From contig NZ_AUCF01000014.1 of assembly GCF_000429625.1 (NCBI RefSeq), positions 1 through 64,000 on the forward strand: a stretch of 64,000 bases of DNA, read 5' to 3'. The first letter of the stretch is position 1; the number at the start of each line of letters is the position of its first letter. The notes beneath the pieces were generated by a model. It did not search any database. It was not told where the DNA came from and worked only from the letters and a program-made list of their open reading frames with translations. A program made the translations under genes and the position numbers. Origin of the DNA: Azospirillum halopraeferens DSM 3675 (lineage in GTDB: Bacteria; Pseudomonadota; Alphaproteobacteria; Azospirillales; Azospirillaceae). Positions 41,869 to 48,945 of this stretch are shown piece by piece.

Positions 41869-42518
41869 AGGGCAGCGGCCTCCCACGCCGGGGCGGGGGC
41901 GATGCGCCCGCTCAGGCCCGACCGCCCCTGCAGCGCCGCGGCCAGCAGGTCCTGGTCGCCGGGGCCGAGGCAGGCGGCGGGGCAGCCCTGCGGCGCGAAG
42001 CGCGGGAAGGCGGCGTCCACCAGCCCGTGCGCCGCCGCCAGCCGGGCCGGCGTGCCGTCGGGAGGCCGCGGCGCCGACTTCACCAGCACCAGGGCCGCAG
42101 CGTCCAGCCGGTCGCACAGCCACGCCGCCAGGCTGTCGGAGGTCACCGCCCAGCCGTGCGGGATCTCCGCCGCGGCCAGCGCCAGCGCCGTCGGCGCCCA
42201 CACCGGCACCAGCCCGTCGCGGCGCGCCCGCGCGATGTCGTCGAAGGTGACGGCGGGCACAAAACCGTGGCCCAGCGCGCACAGCACCGCCCCGTACTGC
42301 TCCATGGCCAGCAGGGCCATGCGGTGGGCGGTGGAATCGTCGAAGCGCAGGGCCGTCTGGGCGTCGCGCACCGCGTCGGCGAAGGGACCGCCCCCCGGCA
42401 CGACGACGACCCGCCGCCGCCCCGCCTCCAGCGCCGCCAGCCAGCGGGCGAGGTTGGCCGGGCCCGCCGCCAGGCTGCCGCCGATCTTGATGACCCAGGG
42501 CCGCGCCGCGCCCGCCAT
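41862..42518 (-). CDS. mfnE: MfnE-like amino acid kinase-family protein
   Basis: A 218-residue protein of COG2054. WVIKIGGSLAAGPANLARWL is at the N-terminus, VVVPGGGPFADAVRDAQ near residue 40, DDSTAHRMALLAMEQYG, and GWAVTSDSLAAWLCDRL near residue 125. Archaeal MfnE phosphorylates 5-(aminomethyl)-3-furanmethanol phosphate to the pyrophosphate, the electrophile used by MfnF. All four furan enzymes with defined archaeal counterparts (MfnB, D, E, F) are thus in this island. It is preceded by folB with a 9-bp gap. Confidence 0.85.
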   Translation of the reverse strand: MAGAARPWVIKIGGSLAAGPANLARWLAALEAGRRRVVVVPGGGPFADAVRDAQTALRFDDSTAHRMALLAMEQYGAVLCALGHGFVPAVTFDDIARARRDGLVPVWAPTALALAAAEIPHGWAVTSDSLAAWLCDRLDAAALVLVKSAPRPPDGTPARLAAAHGLVDAAFPRFAPQGCPAACLGPGDQDLLAAALQGRSGLSGRIAPAPAWEAAALC

Positions 42519-42527
42519 CGCCCGCTC

Positions 42528-42953
42528 TCAGGCCCGGCCGCGGGAGCGTTCGATCTCCACGCCGACGCCGTCGGTCTCGCGGAAGACGTCCAGCTTCTCC
42601 ACCGACAGGCGCACCGCCTCCACCCGGCGGTCGGCCAGGCAGATGTCGGCGATGGCATCGGCCAGCGTCTCCACCAGATTGATGTGGCCGGACTCAACCA
42701 GGGAGCGGATGCTGTCGATGATGGTGTCGTAGGACACGACGTTGGCGATGTCATCGTCCAGCGGCGTCACGCTTTCCTGCACCGTCATCTCAAGATTGAT
42801 GCGGACGCGCTGCCGTTTTGTCTTTTCGTGTGCGTAGACACCGATGCTGCACATCAACACCAGGTCCTTGACGCGAATTCGGTAAGTCCTCACGGCGGGT
42901 ATCCTGCCATTCCGTGGCGCGAGCCCGGCGGCGAGTGCCATCGGCATGTCCAT
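42528..42953 (-). CDS. folB: Dihydroneopterin aldolase (FolB type)
   Basis: A 141-residue protein. VKDLVLMCSIGVYAHEKTKRQ carries the conserved Glu43, followed by SYDTIIDSIRSLVESGHINLVETLADAIA and VRLSVEKLDVF with the conserved Lys. It cleaves dihydroneopterin to the hydroxymethyl-pterin used for folate and, here by context, for H4MPT. The first 22 residues are not conserved, so the real start could be later (ATG 42947 or GTG near 42890). It is the first gene of a six-gene minus-strand operon and has the C1 element 63 nt upstream. Confidence 0.9.
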   Translation of the reverse strand: MDMPMALAAGLAPRNGRIPAVRTYRIRVKDLVLMCSIGVYAHEKTKRQRVRINLEMTVQESVTPLDDDIANVVSYDTIIDSIRSLVESGHINLVETLADAIADICLADRRVEAVRLSVEKLDVFRETDGVGVEIERSRGRA

Positions 42954-42969
42954 ACTGTCTAGTCCCCGT

Positions 42970-43028
42970 GGAGCACAATATTGTTAATGCTCCCAGCTTT
43001 TCTTGTCGATGTCCAGTTGGACGAAAGT
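42970..43028 (-). promoter_or_regulatory. folB operon promoter region with C1-island element
   Basis: ACTTTCGTCCAAC (43028-43016, minus strand) shares 12 of 13 bases with the fae element, and GTCCA-AC-TGGAC forms an adjacent palindrome. A further dyad, GGAGCA-N12-TGCTCC (42970-42993), encloses CAATATTG and TTAACAAT, a possible -10. The region also lies upstream of the divergent secreted-protein gene at 43109. Confidence 0.55.
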
Positions 43029-43108
43029 CTATGATCCGCGGTCGGGGTGACGACGGTTATCATCGCCGAACACCCCGCATGACAAAGGGGATACGGGAGG
43101 ACGATGCG

Positions 43109-43837
43109 ATGATGCGACGGCTCGGAACCGGACTGGCAACGGCCCTGCTGGCTGTGGTCATGACGGCGTCGGGTGCCGCCGCCTTCGAGCTGACGAAGGC
43201 GCAGGCGCTGCTGTTCGACACCAACCACCTGCGCGACGTCGCCGGCGACACCACGCTGCGCTACCGCTTCGAGAAGGCGGGCGCCCTGGAGGCCGGTTTC
43301 ACCGACAGCGTGGAGATGACGGTGACCGCGGTCGATCCCGACGGGCGCAAGGACCTGGAGTTCCGCTTCCTGACGGGTGAGCGCGCGGTCCCCTTCGACG
43401 CGATGCACAAGTTCCGCGGCAACCCGCTGATCATGCTGTTCCTGGAGCGCGACGCGCGCGAGATGAAGCGGCTGACCGGCGGTTCGGAACTGTACTTCCG
43501 CAACCGCCTGCGCAACGCCTTCGCCGCCGCCGCGGCCGAGGTGAAGCCGGCCACCGTCACCTGGCAGGACCGCAGCGTGCCCGCCACCGAGGTGGTCGTC
43601 CGACCCTTCGTCGCCGTGGAACTGATCGAGCGTTTCCCGCGTTTCGAGCATAAGGAATATCACTTCATCCTGGCCGACGCGGTGCCGGGCGGCCTCTACG
43701 CCGTGCACGCGTTCACGCCCGGCGCCGACGGCCCGCTGACCGACGAGTCCATGGTCCTGACCGACACCCGTACCGCCGCCGCCGTCGGCACCGCCCCGGT
43801 GCAGGCGGCGCACAGCCAGCCGGAGCCCCGCCGATGA
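43109..43837 (+). CDS. Secreted protein of unknown function at the C1-island edge
   Basis: A 242-residue protein. It has a clear signal peptide (RRLGTGLATALLAVVMTASGAAAF, cleaved near residue 25-27) and no recognised domain. The mature part is mixed alpha/beta with ELTKAQALLFDTNHLRD, LEFRFLTGERAVPFDAMHKF and HKEYHFILADAVPGGLYA. No Cys is present in the mature region, and no membrane helix follows. The start at 43109 has GGGAGG upstream; an ATG at 43079 would lengthen the N-terminus without benefit. It is coupled to the next secreted gene by ATGA overlap and diverges from the folB operon across the C1 element, so a periplasmic role in C1 metabolism is conceivable. Confidence 0.75.
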   Translation: MMRRLGTGLATALLAVVMTASGAAAFELTKAQALLFDTNHLRDVAGDTTLRYRFEKAGALEAGFTDSVEMTVTAVDPDGRKDLEFRFLTGERAVPFDAMHKFRGNPLIMLFLERDAREMKRLTGGSELYFRNRLRNAFAAAAAEVKPATVTWQDRSVPATEVVVRPFVAVELIERFPRFEHKEYHFILADAVPGGLYAVHAFTPGADGPLTDESMVLTDTRTAAAVGTAPVQAAHSQPEPRR

Positions 43838-44166
43838 TCCGCCCCCTGCTGTCCGTCCTGCTGCTGGCCGGCCTCGCCACGCCGGCCGTCGCCTTCGACT
43901 ACCCGACCGCCGCGCGCGCCGAGTACGTCTTCACATGCATGGCCGCCAACGGCCAGACCGCGGAGATGCTGCGCAAATGCGCGTGCAGCATCGACGCCAT
44001 CGCCGACCGCATGCCCTATGACCAGTACGAGCGCATCGAGACGGTGATGACCATGCAGCAGCTCGCCGGCTCGCGCGCCGGTTTCTTCCGGGAAGCCGCC
44101 TGGGCCAAGGAGCTGGTCGCCACCTTCGAACGCGTGCAGGCGGACGCCAACCTGAAGTGCTTCTGA
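43834..44166 (+). CDS. Small secreted Cys-containing protein of unknown function
   Basis: A 110-residue protein. A signal peptide (LLSVLLLAGLATPAVAF) ends near residue 20. The mature domain is helical and has four Cys: FTCMAANGQ, LRKCACSIDAIADRMPYDQYE and the C-terminal NLKCF. This suggests two disulfides or one plus a metal/heme contact; no CxxCH heme motif is present. The family is not recognised with confidence. Its start overlaps the stop of the upstream secreted gene. A strong terminator follows, so the two genes are a unit. Confidence 0.75.
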   Translation: MIRPLLSVLLLAGLATPAVAFDYPTAARAEYVFTCMAANGQTAEMLRKCACSIDAIADRMPYDQYERIETVMTMQQLAGSRAGFFREAAWAKELVATFERVQADANLKCF

Positions 44167-44181
44167 CCTGATACGGCCGCC

Positions 44182-44232
44182 GGGTGGGGCGGGCGGGCGC
44201 CGATCCGCCCGCCCCACCCTTCGTTTGTCTTC
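44182..44232 (+). terminator. Strong terminator after the secreted-protein pair
   Basis: A perfect 15-bp stem (GGGTGGGGCGGGCGG, 44182-44196; partner CCGCCCGCCCCACCC, 44205-44219) has an 8-nt loop. It is followed by the T-rich TTCGTTTGTCTTC. It marks the end of the C1-linked block. Confidence 0.85.
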
Positions 44233-44370
44233 ATACCCCTACCATCGTAACGCTTTTGCGCCTAATCTGCGCCGTCGCGGCCTCCGCTCCGATGCGCCCG
44301 GCTCCACCGGGATCGGGGCGGCGCGGCAGGGGCGGCCGAAGGGGAAGACGATGGCAGGGTACCGCAGACC

Positions 44371-45507
44371 GTGACCTCCCGGCTCAGGATGGCCACGATT
44401 TCGGCCGCTACGGTCGCCGCCGCCGCGGCAACGGGGGCGTCTTACGCCTATGTGGACCTGTCGCTGCACCGCATGGGGGCTTCGGCCACCGCCATAGGGC
44501 TAAACGCGGCCATGCCGGCCCTGGCGTGGCTGCTGACGACGCCGCTTATGCCGGTGCTGCTGCGGCGCTGCGATCCCGCCGCGGTGCTCCGCGTCCTGCT
44601 GGGCGTCGCCATCCTTTCCCCCTTCGGCTTCCTCGTGTCCACCGACCAGGGGGTGTGGATGGTCCTGCGCTTCCTGTTCGGCGGCAGCCTGGGCATGGTG
44701 TTCCGCCTGATCGAGTACTGGATCAACGCCGCCTCTCCCGACGACCGGCGGGGCCGCAACGTCGGTCTCTACGCCGGCGTGTTCTGCGCCGGGGCGGCGG
44801 CGGGGGCGGCCCTGGTCCCGCTCACCGGCACGCAGGGGTGGCCGACGATCCTGCTGATCCAGGCGCTGGTCGGCACGGCCCTTGCGGTGCTGTCCGTCAC
44901 CCGGGCCGCGCCGCCGCCGATCTTCGGCCCCGCCCGGGTTCCGCCGGCCGTCCTCGGAACCTCGGTCGCGGTGATGGCGGCGCTGGCCTTCGGCCTGTTC
45001 GAGGCGGTGCCCTACACGCTGATGCCGGTCTATGCCGTCAAGTCCGGCCTGTCGGAGGCGTGGGCGGCCGGAACGGTCAGCGCCTTCCTGGTGGGCGCCC
45101 TGATCGTCCCGGTGCCGGCGGGCATGCTGGCCGACCGGTTCGGCAAGCCGGGGGTGCTGGCGGCCTGTGCGGCGGTCGGGTTGGCGGTGCCCCTCGTCCT
45201 GCCCGCCGCGTTGGACACACCGGCGGTCCTGCTGGCGGTCATGGTCCTCTGGGGCGGCGGTGCCGGCAGTCTGTACACGGTGGCCCTGGCCATGCTGGCC
45301 GACCGCTTCCGGGGTGCCGATCTCGCCGCCGCCAACGTCGCCTTCGGCACCCTGTACGCCGCGGGGGCACTGATCGGACCGCCGCTGCACGGCCTGGCCA
45401 TGGACCGGCACGACCCGCACGGCCTGATGGAGAGCAGCATCCTGCTGTTCGCGGCGCTGTTGGCCGTCGTGATCGGGAAGCACCGCCGGCGGAGGAGCCC
45501 GGCATGA
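44371..45507 (+). CDS. MFS transporter (YcaD-like)
   Basis: A 378-residue membrane protein with about 12 hydrophobic segments. The segment FLFGGSLGMVFRLIEYWINAASPDDRRGRNVG (read as GGSLGMVFRLIEYWI and PDDRRGRNVGLYAG) resembles the YcaD/YfkF group of the major facilitator superfamily. MLADRFGKPGVLAA is the typical loop motif in the second half. Substrate is unknown. The GTG start at 44371 is the family-appropriate position. The stop overlaps the start of the LuxR gene (ATGA), so transporter and regulator are co-translated. Confidence 0.85.
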   Translation: MTSRLRMATISAATVAAAAATGASYAYVDLSLHRMGASATAIGLNAAMPALAWLLTTPLMPVLLRRCDPAAVLRVLLGVAILSPFGFLVSTDQGVWMVLRFLFGGSLGMVFRLIEYWINAASPDDRRGRNVGLYAGVFCAGAAAGAALVPLTGTQGWPTILLIQALVGTALAVLSVTRAAPPPIFGPARVPPAVLGTSVAVMAALAFGLFEAVPYTLMPVYAVKSGLSEAWAAGTVSAFLVGALIVPVPAGMLADRFGKPGVLAACAAVGLAVPLVLPAALDTPAVLLAVMVLWGGGAGSLYTVALAMLADRFRGADLAAANVAFGTLYAAGALIGPPLHGLAMDRHDPHGLMESSILLFAALLAVVIGKHRRRRSPA

Positions 45508-46250
45508 CGGCCGGCCGGGATCACGGCACGCAGCGCGTCCTCGACGCCGCGGACGACTTCCGGCAGGCGGCGGGCGTGAAGGATCTGTGGGCGCGGCTGC
45601 ACCGCCACCTGGCGGATTTCGGCGTCACCGGGCTGATGTACGGCGCGGAAGCGTTTCCCGACGCCGGACGCCGGCACGACATTCTGCTCAGCAGCTACGA
45701 TGACGCCTACGTGGACGCCAAGATGTCCAGCGGCCTGTACCACTGCGACGAGTTCGTGCGGGCGGCCAGGGTGGAAACCGCCCCGATCCTGTGGAGCGAT
45801 GCCGGCCGCCTGGAAGGGATCAGCCCGGCGGCCAAACGTTCCCTCGCCATCGACTGGGATTTCGGCGTCCTCACCGGCGTCACCCTTCCCATGCGCTTCA
45901 ACAGCGGTTTGGGGGTCAGTGCCCTCGGCCTGCACGCCGCCGCCCTGTCCTGGGCCGACTTCGACCGCATCTGGTTCGGGAACAGCCGCGCCATCACCGG
46001 CATCACCCACGCGTTCGACGTCCGCCTGCGCGAAGCGCATGTGCGGGACGTCGTCCGGCTGGCCCCGCGCGAGCGGGAATGCCTGCTCTGGCTGGCCGCC
46101 GGCCTGCGCCCGCAGCAGATCGCCCATCGCCTGGGAACCCATGAGAAGACGGTGGAAAAGCAGATCGAACGGGCGCGGCACAAGCTGAACGCCGTCACCA
46201 ACGCCCAGGCGGTCGCCACCGCGCTGGTCTACGGCCTGATCGTGCCGTAG
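45504..46250 (+). CDS. LuxR-family regulator with autoinducer-binding-like domain
   Basis: A 248-residue protein. Residues about 15-165 resemble the acyl-homoserine-lactone-binding domain: FVRAARVETAPILWSD and TLPMRFNSGLGVSALGL align with ligand-pocket strands. Residues about 180-245 are a GerE/LuxR HTH (LAPRERECLLWLAAGLRPQQ, IAHRLGTHEKTVEKQIERA). No LuxI-type synthase gene lies nearby, so it is a LuxR solo that may sense exogenous or plant-derived signals. The signal is unknown. It likely controls the MFS gene it overlaps. Confidence 0.85.
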   Translation: MTAGRDHGTQRVLDAADDFRQAAGVKDLWARLHRHLADFGVTGLMYGAEAFPDAGRRHDILLSSYDDAYVDAKMSSGLYHCDEFVRAARVETAPILWSDAGRLEGISPAAKRSLAIDWDFGVLTGVTLPMRFNSGLGVSALGLHAAALSWADFDRIWFGNSRAITGITHAFDVRLREAHVRDVVRLAPRERECLLWLAAGLRPQQIAHRLGTHEKTVEKQIERARHKLNAVTNAQAVATALVYGLIVP

Positions 46251-46261
46251 CGCCGGCCGGA

Positions 46262-47032
46262 TCACCGGAACGCCGCCTTCAACAGCGGGATCAGCGTCTG
46301 CGCGACCTCGGCGCGCGCCTGCGGGTTCGGTTCGGATCGGAACGAGTAGCCACCCGCGGACCACGTCACCGTCACGGAGTCATCGAACCCGTGGTGGGCG
46401 TTCCGGACCGCGTGGAACACCCGCCCCGGCTTTCCTTCGACGGCGCGGCGGCAGGCGTCGCGCGTGCCCCCGTGCGTCCCCCATTCGTCGAGATCGCCGT
46501 AGAACACATGCACCGCGGTGTCCGCCGCGTGGTTCTCGCTGCACTCTCCGAGGACGCCGGGATAGAAGGCGATGACGGCGCGCGGCCGGGGCTGGTCGGG
46601 TTCCCGGACGGTGCCGGCCACCATCGCCGCCGTGCCGCCGCTGGAGAAGCCCATCACGGCATGGCGCCCGACATCCACGCGCGGGTCGTCGCGCAGCAGG
46701 CGCAGGGCGGCCGCATAGTCCTGCGCCACGTCGCGGGCGGGGACGCCGGCCAGGTTCGAACGGTTGCGCAGGCCGGCGCCGTCGATGATCGCCGAGGCGA
46801 TGCCGGCATCGGCCAGCGTCGACGCCCACAGCCAGGCCCGGTTGTTGCCGCCGCCGGTCCCTTGCAGGAAGAACACCACCGGAGCGGGCCCGGCAGCGGC
46901 GGCACCCGCCGGCCGGACCACCGAGACATGGGGCTTCACGCTGTCCGCCGTGGTCGTCTGACAGGCCGTCAGGAGAACCGCTGCGGCAAGGGCCGGAAGC
47001 GCCGGCACCGCGGTGCGAAGGGCTGTTTTCAT
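46262..47032 (-). CDS. Dienelactone hydrolase-like lipoprotein
   Basis: A 256-residue protein. The N-terminal signal ends in a lipobox, VLLTACQ, near residue 20, so it should be lipid-anchored. The alpha/beta-hydrolase part has FFLQGTGGGNNRAWLW, nucleophile elbow MGFSSGGTAAM, FYGDLDEWG and His in VRNAHHGFDD. This matches dienelactone-hydrolase-family peptidase/esterase proteins. It probably cleaves an ester or lactone in the envelope. The start at 47032 is chosen for the signal peptide. It converges on the LuxR gene with 11 bp between stops and diverges from the RTX gene. Confidence 0.83.
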   Translation of the reverse strand: MKTALRTAVPALPALAAAVLLTACQTTTADSVKPHVSVVRPAGAAAAGPAPVVFFLQGTGGGNNRAWLWASTLADAGIASAIIDGAGLRNRSNLAGVPARDVAQDYAAALRLLRDDPRVDVGRHAVMGFSSGGTAAMVAGTVREPDQPRPRAVIAFYPGVLGECSENHAADTAVHVFYGDLDEWGTHGGTRDACRRAVEGKPGRVFHAVRNAHHGFDDSVTVTWSAGGYSFRSEPNPQARAEVAQTLIPLLKAAFR

Positions 47033-47121
47033 CGTTGTCTCCGGTCGGGCGTGCGGCCGCCGGACCACGGGCCGGGGCCGCCGACACGCCGCACCATAGG
47101 GTCCGGCCGCCGTCACGGCCA

Positions 47122-47139
47122 TTGGGGAAAATCCCCCAA
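47122..47139. promoter_or_regulatory. Operator-like dyad between lipoprotein and RTX genes
   Basis: TTGGGG-AAAATC-CCCCAA is a 6-6-6 inverted repeat, roughly midway in the 193-bp divergent gap. It may regulate one or both genes. No promoter boxes could be assigned with confidence. Confidence 0.4.
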
Positions 47140-47225
47140 TTGCCCGATCCGCCGCGGGGTTCCTAGCATCGCGCCGCCATCGCCGGGGGGTGGTGGGCGG
47201 TTCCAACGCGAAGGACTCAAAACCA

Positions 47226-48071
47226 ATGGCAGTGCTCGAAGCCGGCAGCAATTTCCAATTGATCATGAACCAGCCCGAAGACGGCGGGGTGATCTTCCCG
47301 ACCATTGCGACGTTTCCGTCGAGCCTCGTCGTTGCGTCGTCTCCGACGAACGTGGTGATGCGTTATGACGACGGATGGTACAACGTCATCTCCGGCAACG
47401 GGCTGGCGACCGACAGCGACGACGTGACCGCCGGCGTGGTGACGGGGATCCGGTCCTTTTCGAGCGATCCCGGCGTTGCCGGAGCAACGCCCGACCTGAC
47501 GCTCAGCGAACTGCACTTCGACGTAGCGGCTCAGCCCGAGAGCGCCAACCCGTTCGGGCCGGCCGGGCTGTCCGGTGACGACCGGATGTTCGGCGGCGGT
47601 TCCAACGACCTGATCCGGGGCTTCACCGGTGCGGACACGCTGTACGGCGACCGGGGTGACGACGTCCTGTACGGCAACCAGGGCAATGACGTCCTGTACG
47701 GCAACCGGGACAACGACGTTCTGTACGGCGGCCAGGGTGACGACACGCTGTTCGGCGGGCAGGGCAACGACATCGTGCATGGCCAGGCCGGCAACGACGT
47801 GCTGCACGGCAACCTGGGCGATGACACGCTGACCGGCGGCGTCGGCGCCGACACCTTCGTGTTCGGCCGCGGTTCGGGGAGCGACCGCGACACGGTCACC
47901 GACTTCAGCGCCGCCGAGGGCGACCGGATCGGCCTGGCCGACGGCCTGTCCTTGACGGTCGCCCCGGATGCCGCGGGGAATGCGGTGCTGACGCTGTCGA
48001 GCGGCGACACCGCCGTCCTCCTCGGAGTCTCCGCATCCGCCGTCACCGCGGACTGGTTCATCGTCGCCTGA
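47226..48071 (+). CDS. Small RTX calcium-binding repeat protein
   Basis: A 281-residue protein. Residues 1-115 have no recognised fold. Residues about 116-210 contain ten or so glycine- and aspartate-rich nonapeptides of the type GGxGxDxLx (for example YGDRGDDVL, YGNQGNDVL, FGGQGNDIV), which form Ca2+-binding beta-rolls. The C-terminus FVFGRGSGSDRDTVTDFSAA followed by GDRIGLADG and a hydrophobic end is the usual type I secretion region. No TolC/HlyB/HlyD genes are adjacent. GAAGGA precedes the ATG at 47226. Likely an exported adhesin or matrix protein; function unknown. Confidence 0.88.
   Translation: MAVLEAGSNFQLIMNQPEDGGVIFPTIATFPSSLVVASSPTNVVMRYDDGWYNVISGNGLATDSDDVTAGVVTGIRSFSSDPGVAGATPDLTLSELHFDVAAQPESANPFGPAGLSGDDRMFGGGSNDLIRGFTGADTLYGDRGDDVLYGNQGNDVLYGNRDNDVLYGGQGDDTLFGGQGNDIVHGQAGNDVLHGNLGDDTLTGGVGADTFVFGRGSGSDRDTVTDFSAAEGDRIGLADGLSLTVAPDAAGNAVLTLSSGDTAVLLGVSASAVTADWFIVA
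47571..47855 (+). repeat. Tandem RTX nonapeptide-encoding repeats
   Basis: About ten 27-bp units encode G-G-x-G-x-D-x-L/V-x peptides. The central units (roughly 47640-47770) are nearly identical, with TACGGCAACC and GACGTCCTG recurring. The near identity suggests recent slippage-type expansion, so copy number may vary between strains. Confidence 0.8.
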
Positions 48072-48078
48072 CGGGCGG

Positions 48079-48113
48079 ACCGGGTTCGGGATGGTCCGAC
48101 GTCCGAACCCGGT
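48079..48113. terminator. Bidirectional hairpin between RTX gene and hupC
   Basis: A perfect 11-bp inverted repeat, ACCGGGTTCGG (48079-48089) and CCGAACCCGGT (48103-48113), encloses a 13-nt loop. It lies between two convergent stops. It has the same 9-bp core as the enolase hairpin at 300-337. There is no U-run. Confidence 0.68.
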
Positions 48114-48132
48114 GTCCCGGCGGGGTCGCCCC

Positions 48133-48924
48133 CTACCCCGCCCGCTCCCGCTCCGCCGCCGGCACCCGCGCGTCCTCCAGGGTGATGCGCGGCGGCGGCG
48201 GTTCGGGGTCGGCGTCGGCCGGGGCCTCGGCGTCCTTGAAGGTGCGCACGCCGCTGACCATGGTGGAGATGATCGACTGGCGGGACATGATGTCCTCGCG
48301 CACGGCGGCGTAGACGTGCACCATCACGAACAGGATGATCATCCACATGCCCAGATGGTGCCAGGTGTGGACGTCCTGGCTCTGCCCGAACAGGGGGATG
48401 ACCCAGCCGAACAGCGTGTCCTGCCAGGTTCCCCGCCCGGTCCCCTCGCTGTAGAGGGCGAAGCCGGTGACGATCATGAACACGCTGCCCACCGCGATGC
48501 ACCAGAACATGGCGAACTGGGCCAGCGGGTTGTGGCCGACGTAGAGCCGGGGCTTGCGCTCCAGGAACAGGTACCAGCGGGCCTCCGTCCACAGCTCCCG
48601 CCACCAGCCGAGGTTCCAGAAGGGAAAGCGGAAGAGCTGGCGGGCGTGGTGGTTGCCGGCGAACGCCCAGTAGAGCCGGGCGATGAAGCCGATGGCGAAG
48701 ACGTAGCCGGCGGCGAAATGGGCGAAGCGGATGTAGCCCATGAGGTAGTTGGCGCTGGCCTCCCCCGGCACGCCGGGCGGCGGGCTGGCGATGAAATAGC
48801 CGGTGACGGCCAGCACGGTGATCGACAGGGCGTTGATCCAGTGCCACAGCCGCACCGGGACCTCGTAGACGTAGACGGCCTTGAGGAAGCGCGGCGGGCG
48901 GTGGGCGTCGGCAGCCGGTGACAT
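48133..48924 (-). CDS. hupC: Ni/Fe-hydrogenase b-type cytochrome subunit
   Basis: A 263-residue membrane protein with four main helices. Heme-ligand-type His residues are in VRLWHWINALSITVLAVTGYF, RFAHFAAGYVFAIG and TWHHLGMWMIILFVMVHVY. It matches the HupC/HyaC family, which anchors HupSL to the periplasmic face of the inner membrane and passes electrons to quinone. It follows hupL by 21 bp. A proline-rich cytoplasmic tail of about 35 residues closes the protein. Confidence 0.93.
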   Translation of the reverse strand: MSPAADAHRPPRFLKAVYVYEVPVRLWHWINALSITVLAVTGYFIASPPPGVPGEASANYLMGYIRFAHFAAGYVFAIGFIARLYWAFAGNHHARQLFRFPFWNLGWWRELWTEARWYLFLERKPRLYVGHNPLAQFAMFWCIAVGSVFMIVTGFALYSEGTGRGTWQDTLFGWVIPLFGQSQDVHTWHHLGMWMIILFVMVHVYAAVREDIMSRQSIISTMVSGVRTFKDAEAPADADPEPPPPRITLEDARVPAAERERAG

Positions 48925-48945
48925 GGCACAATCCTCCCGATGGCG

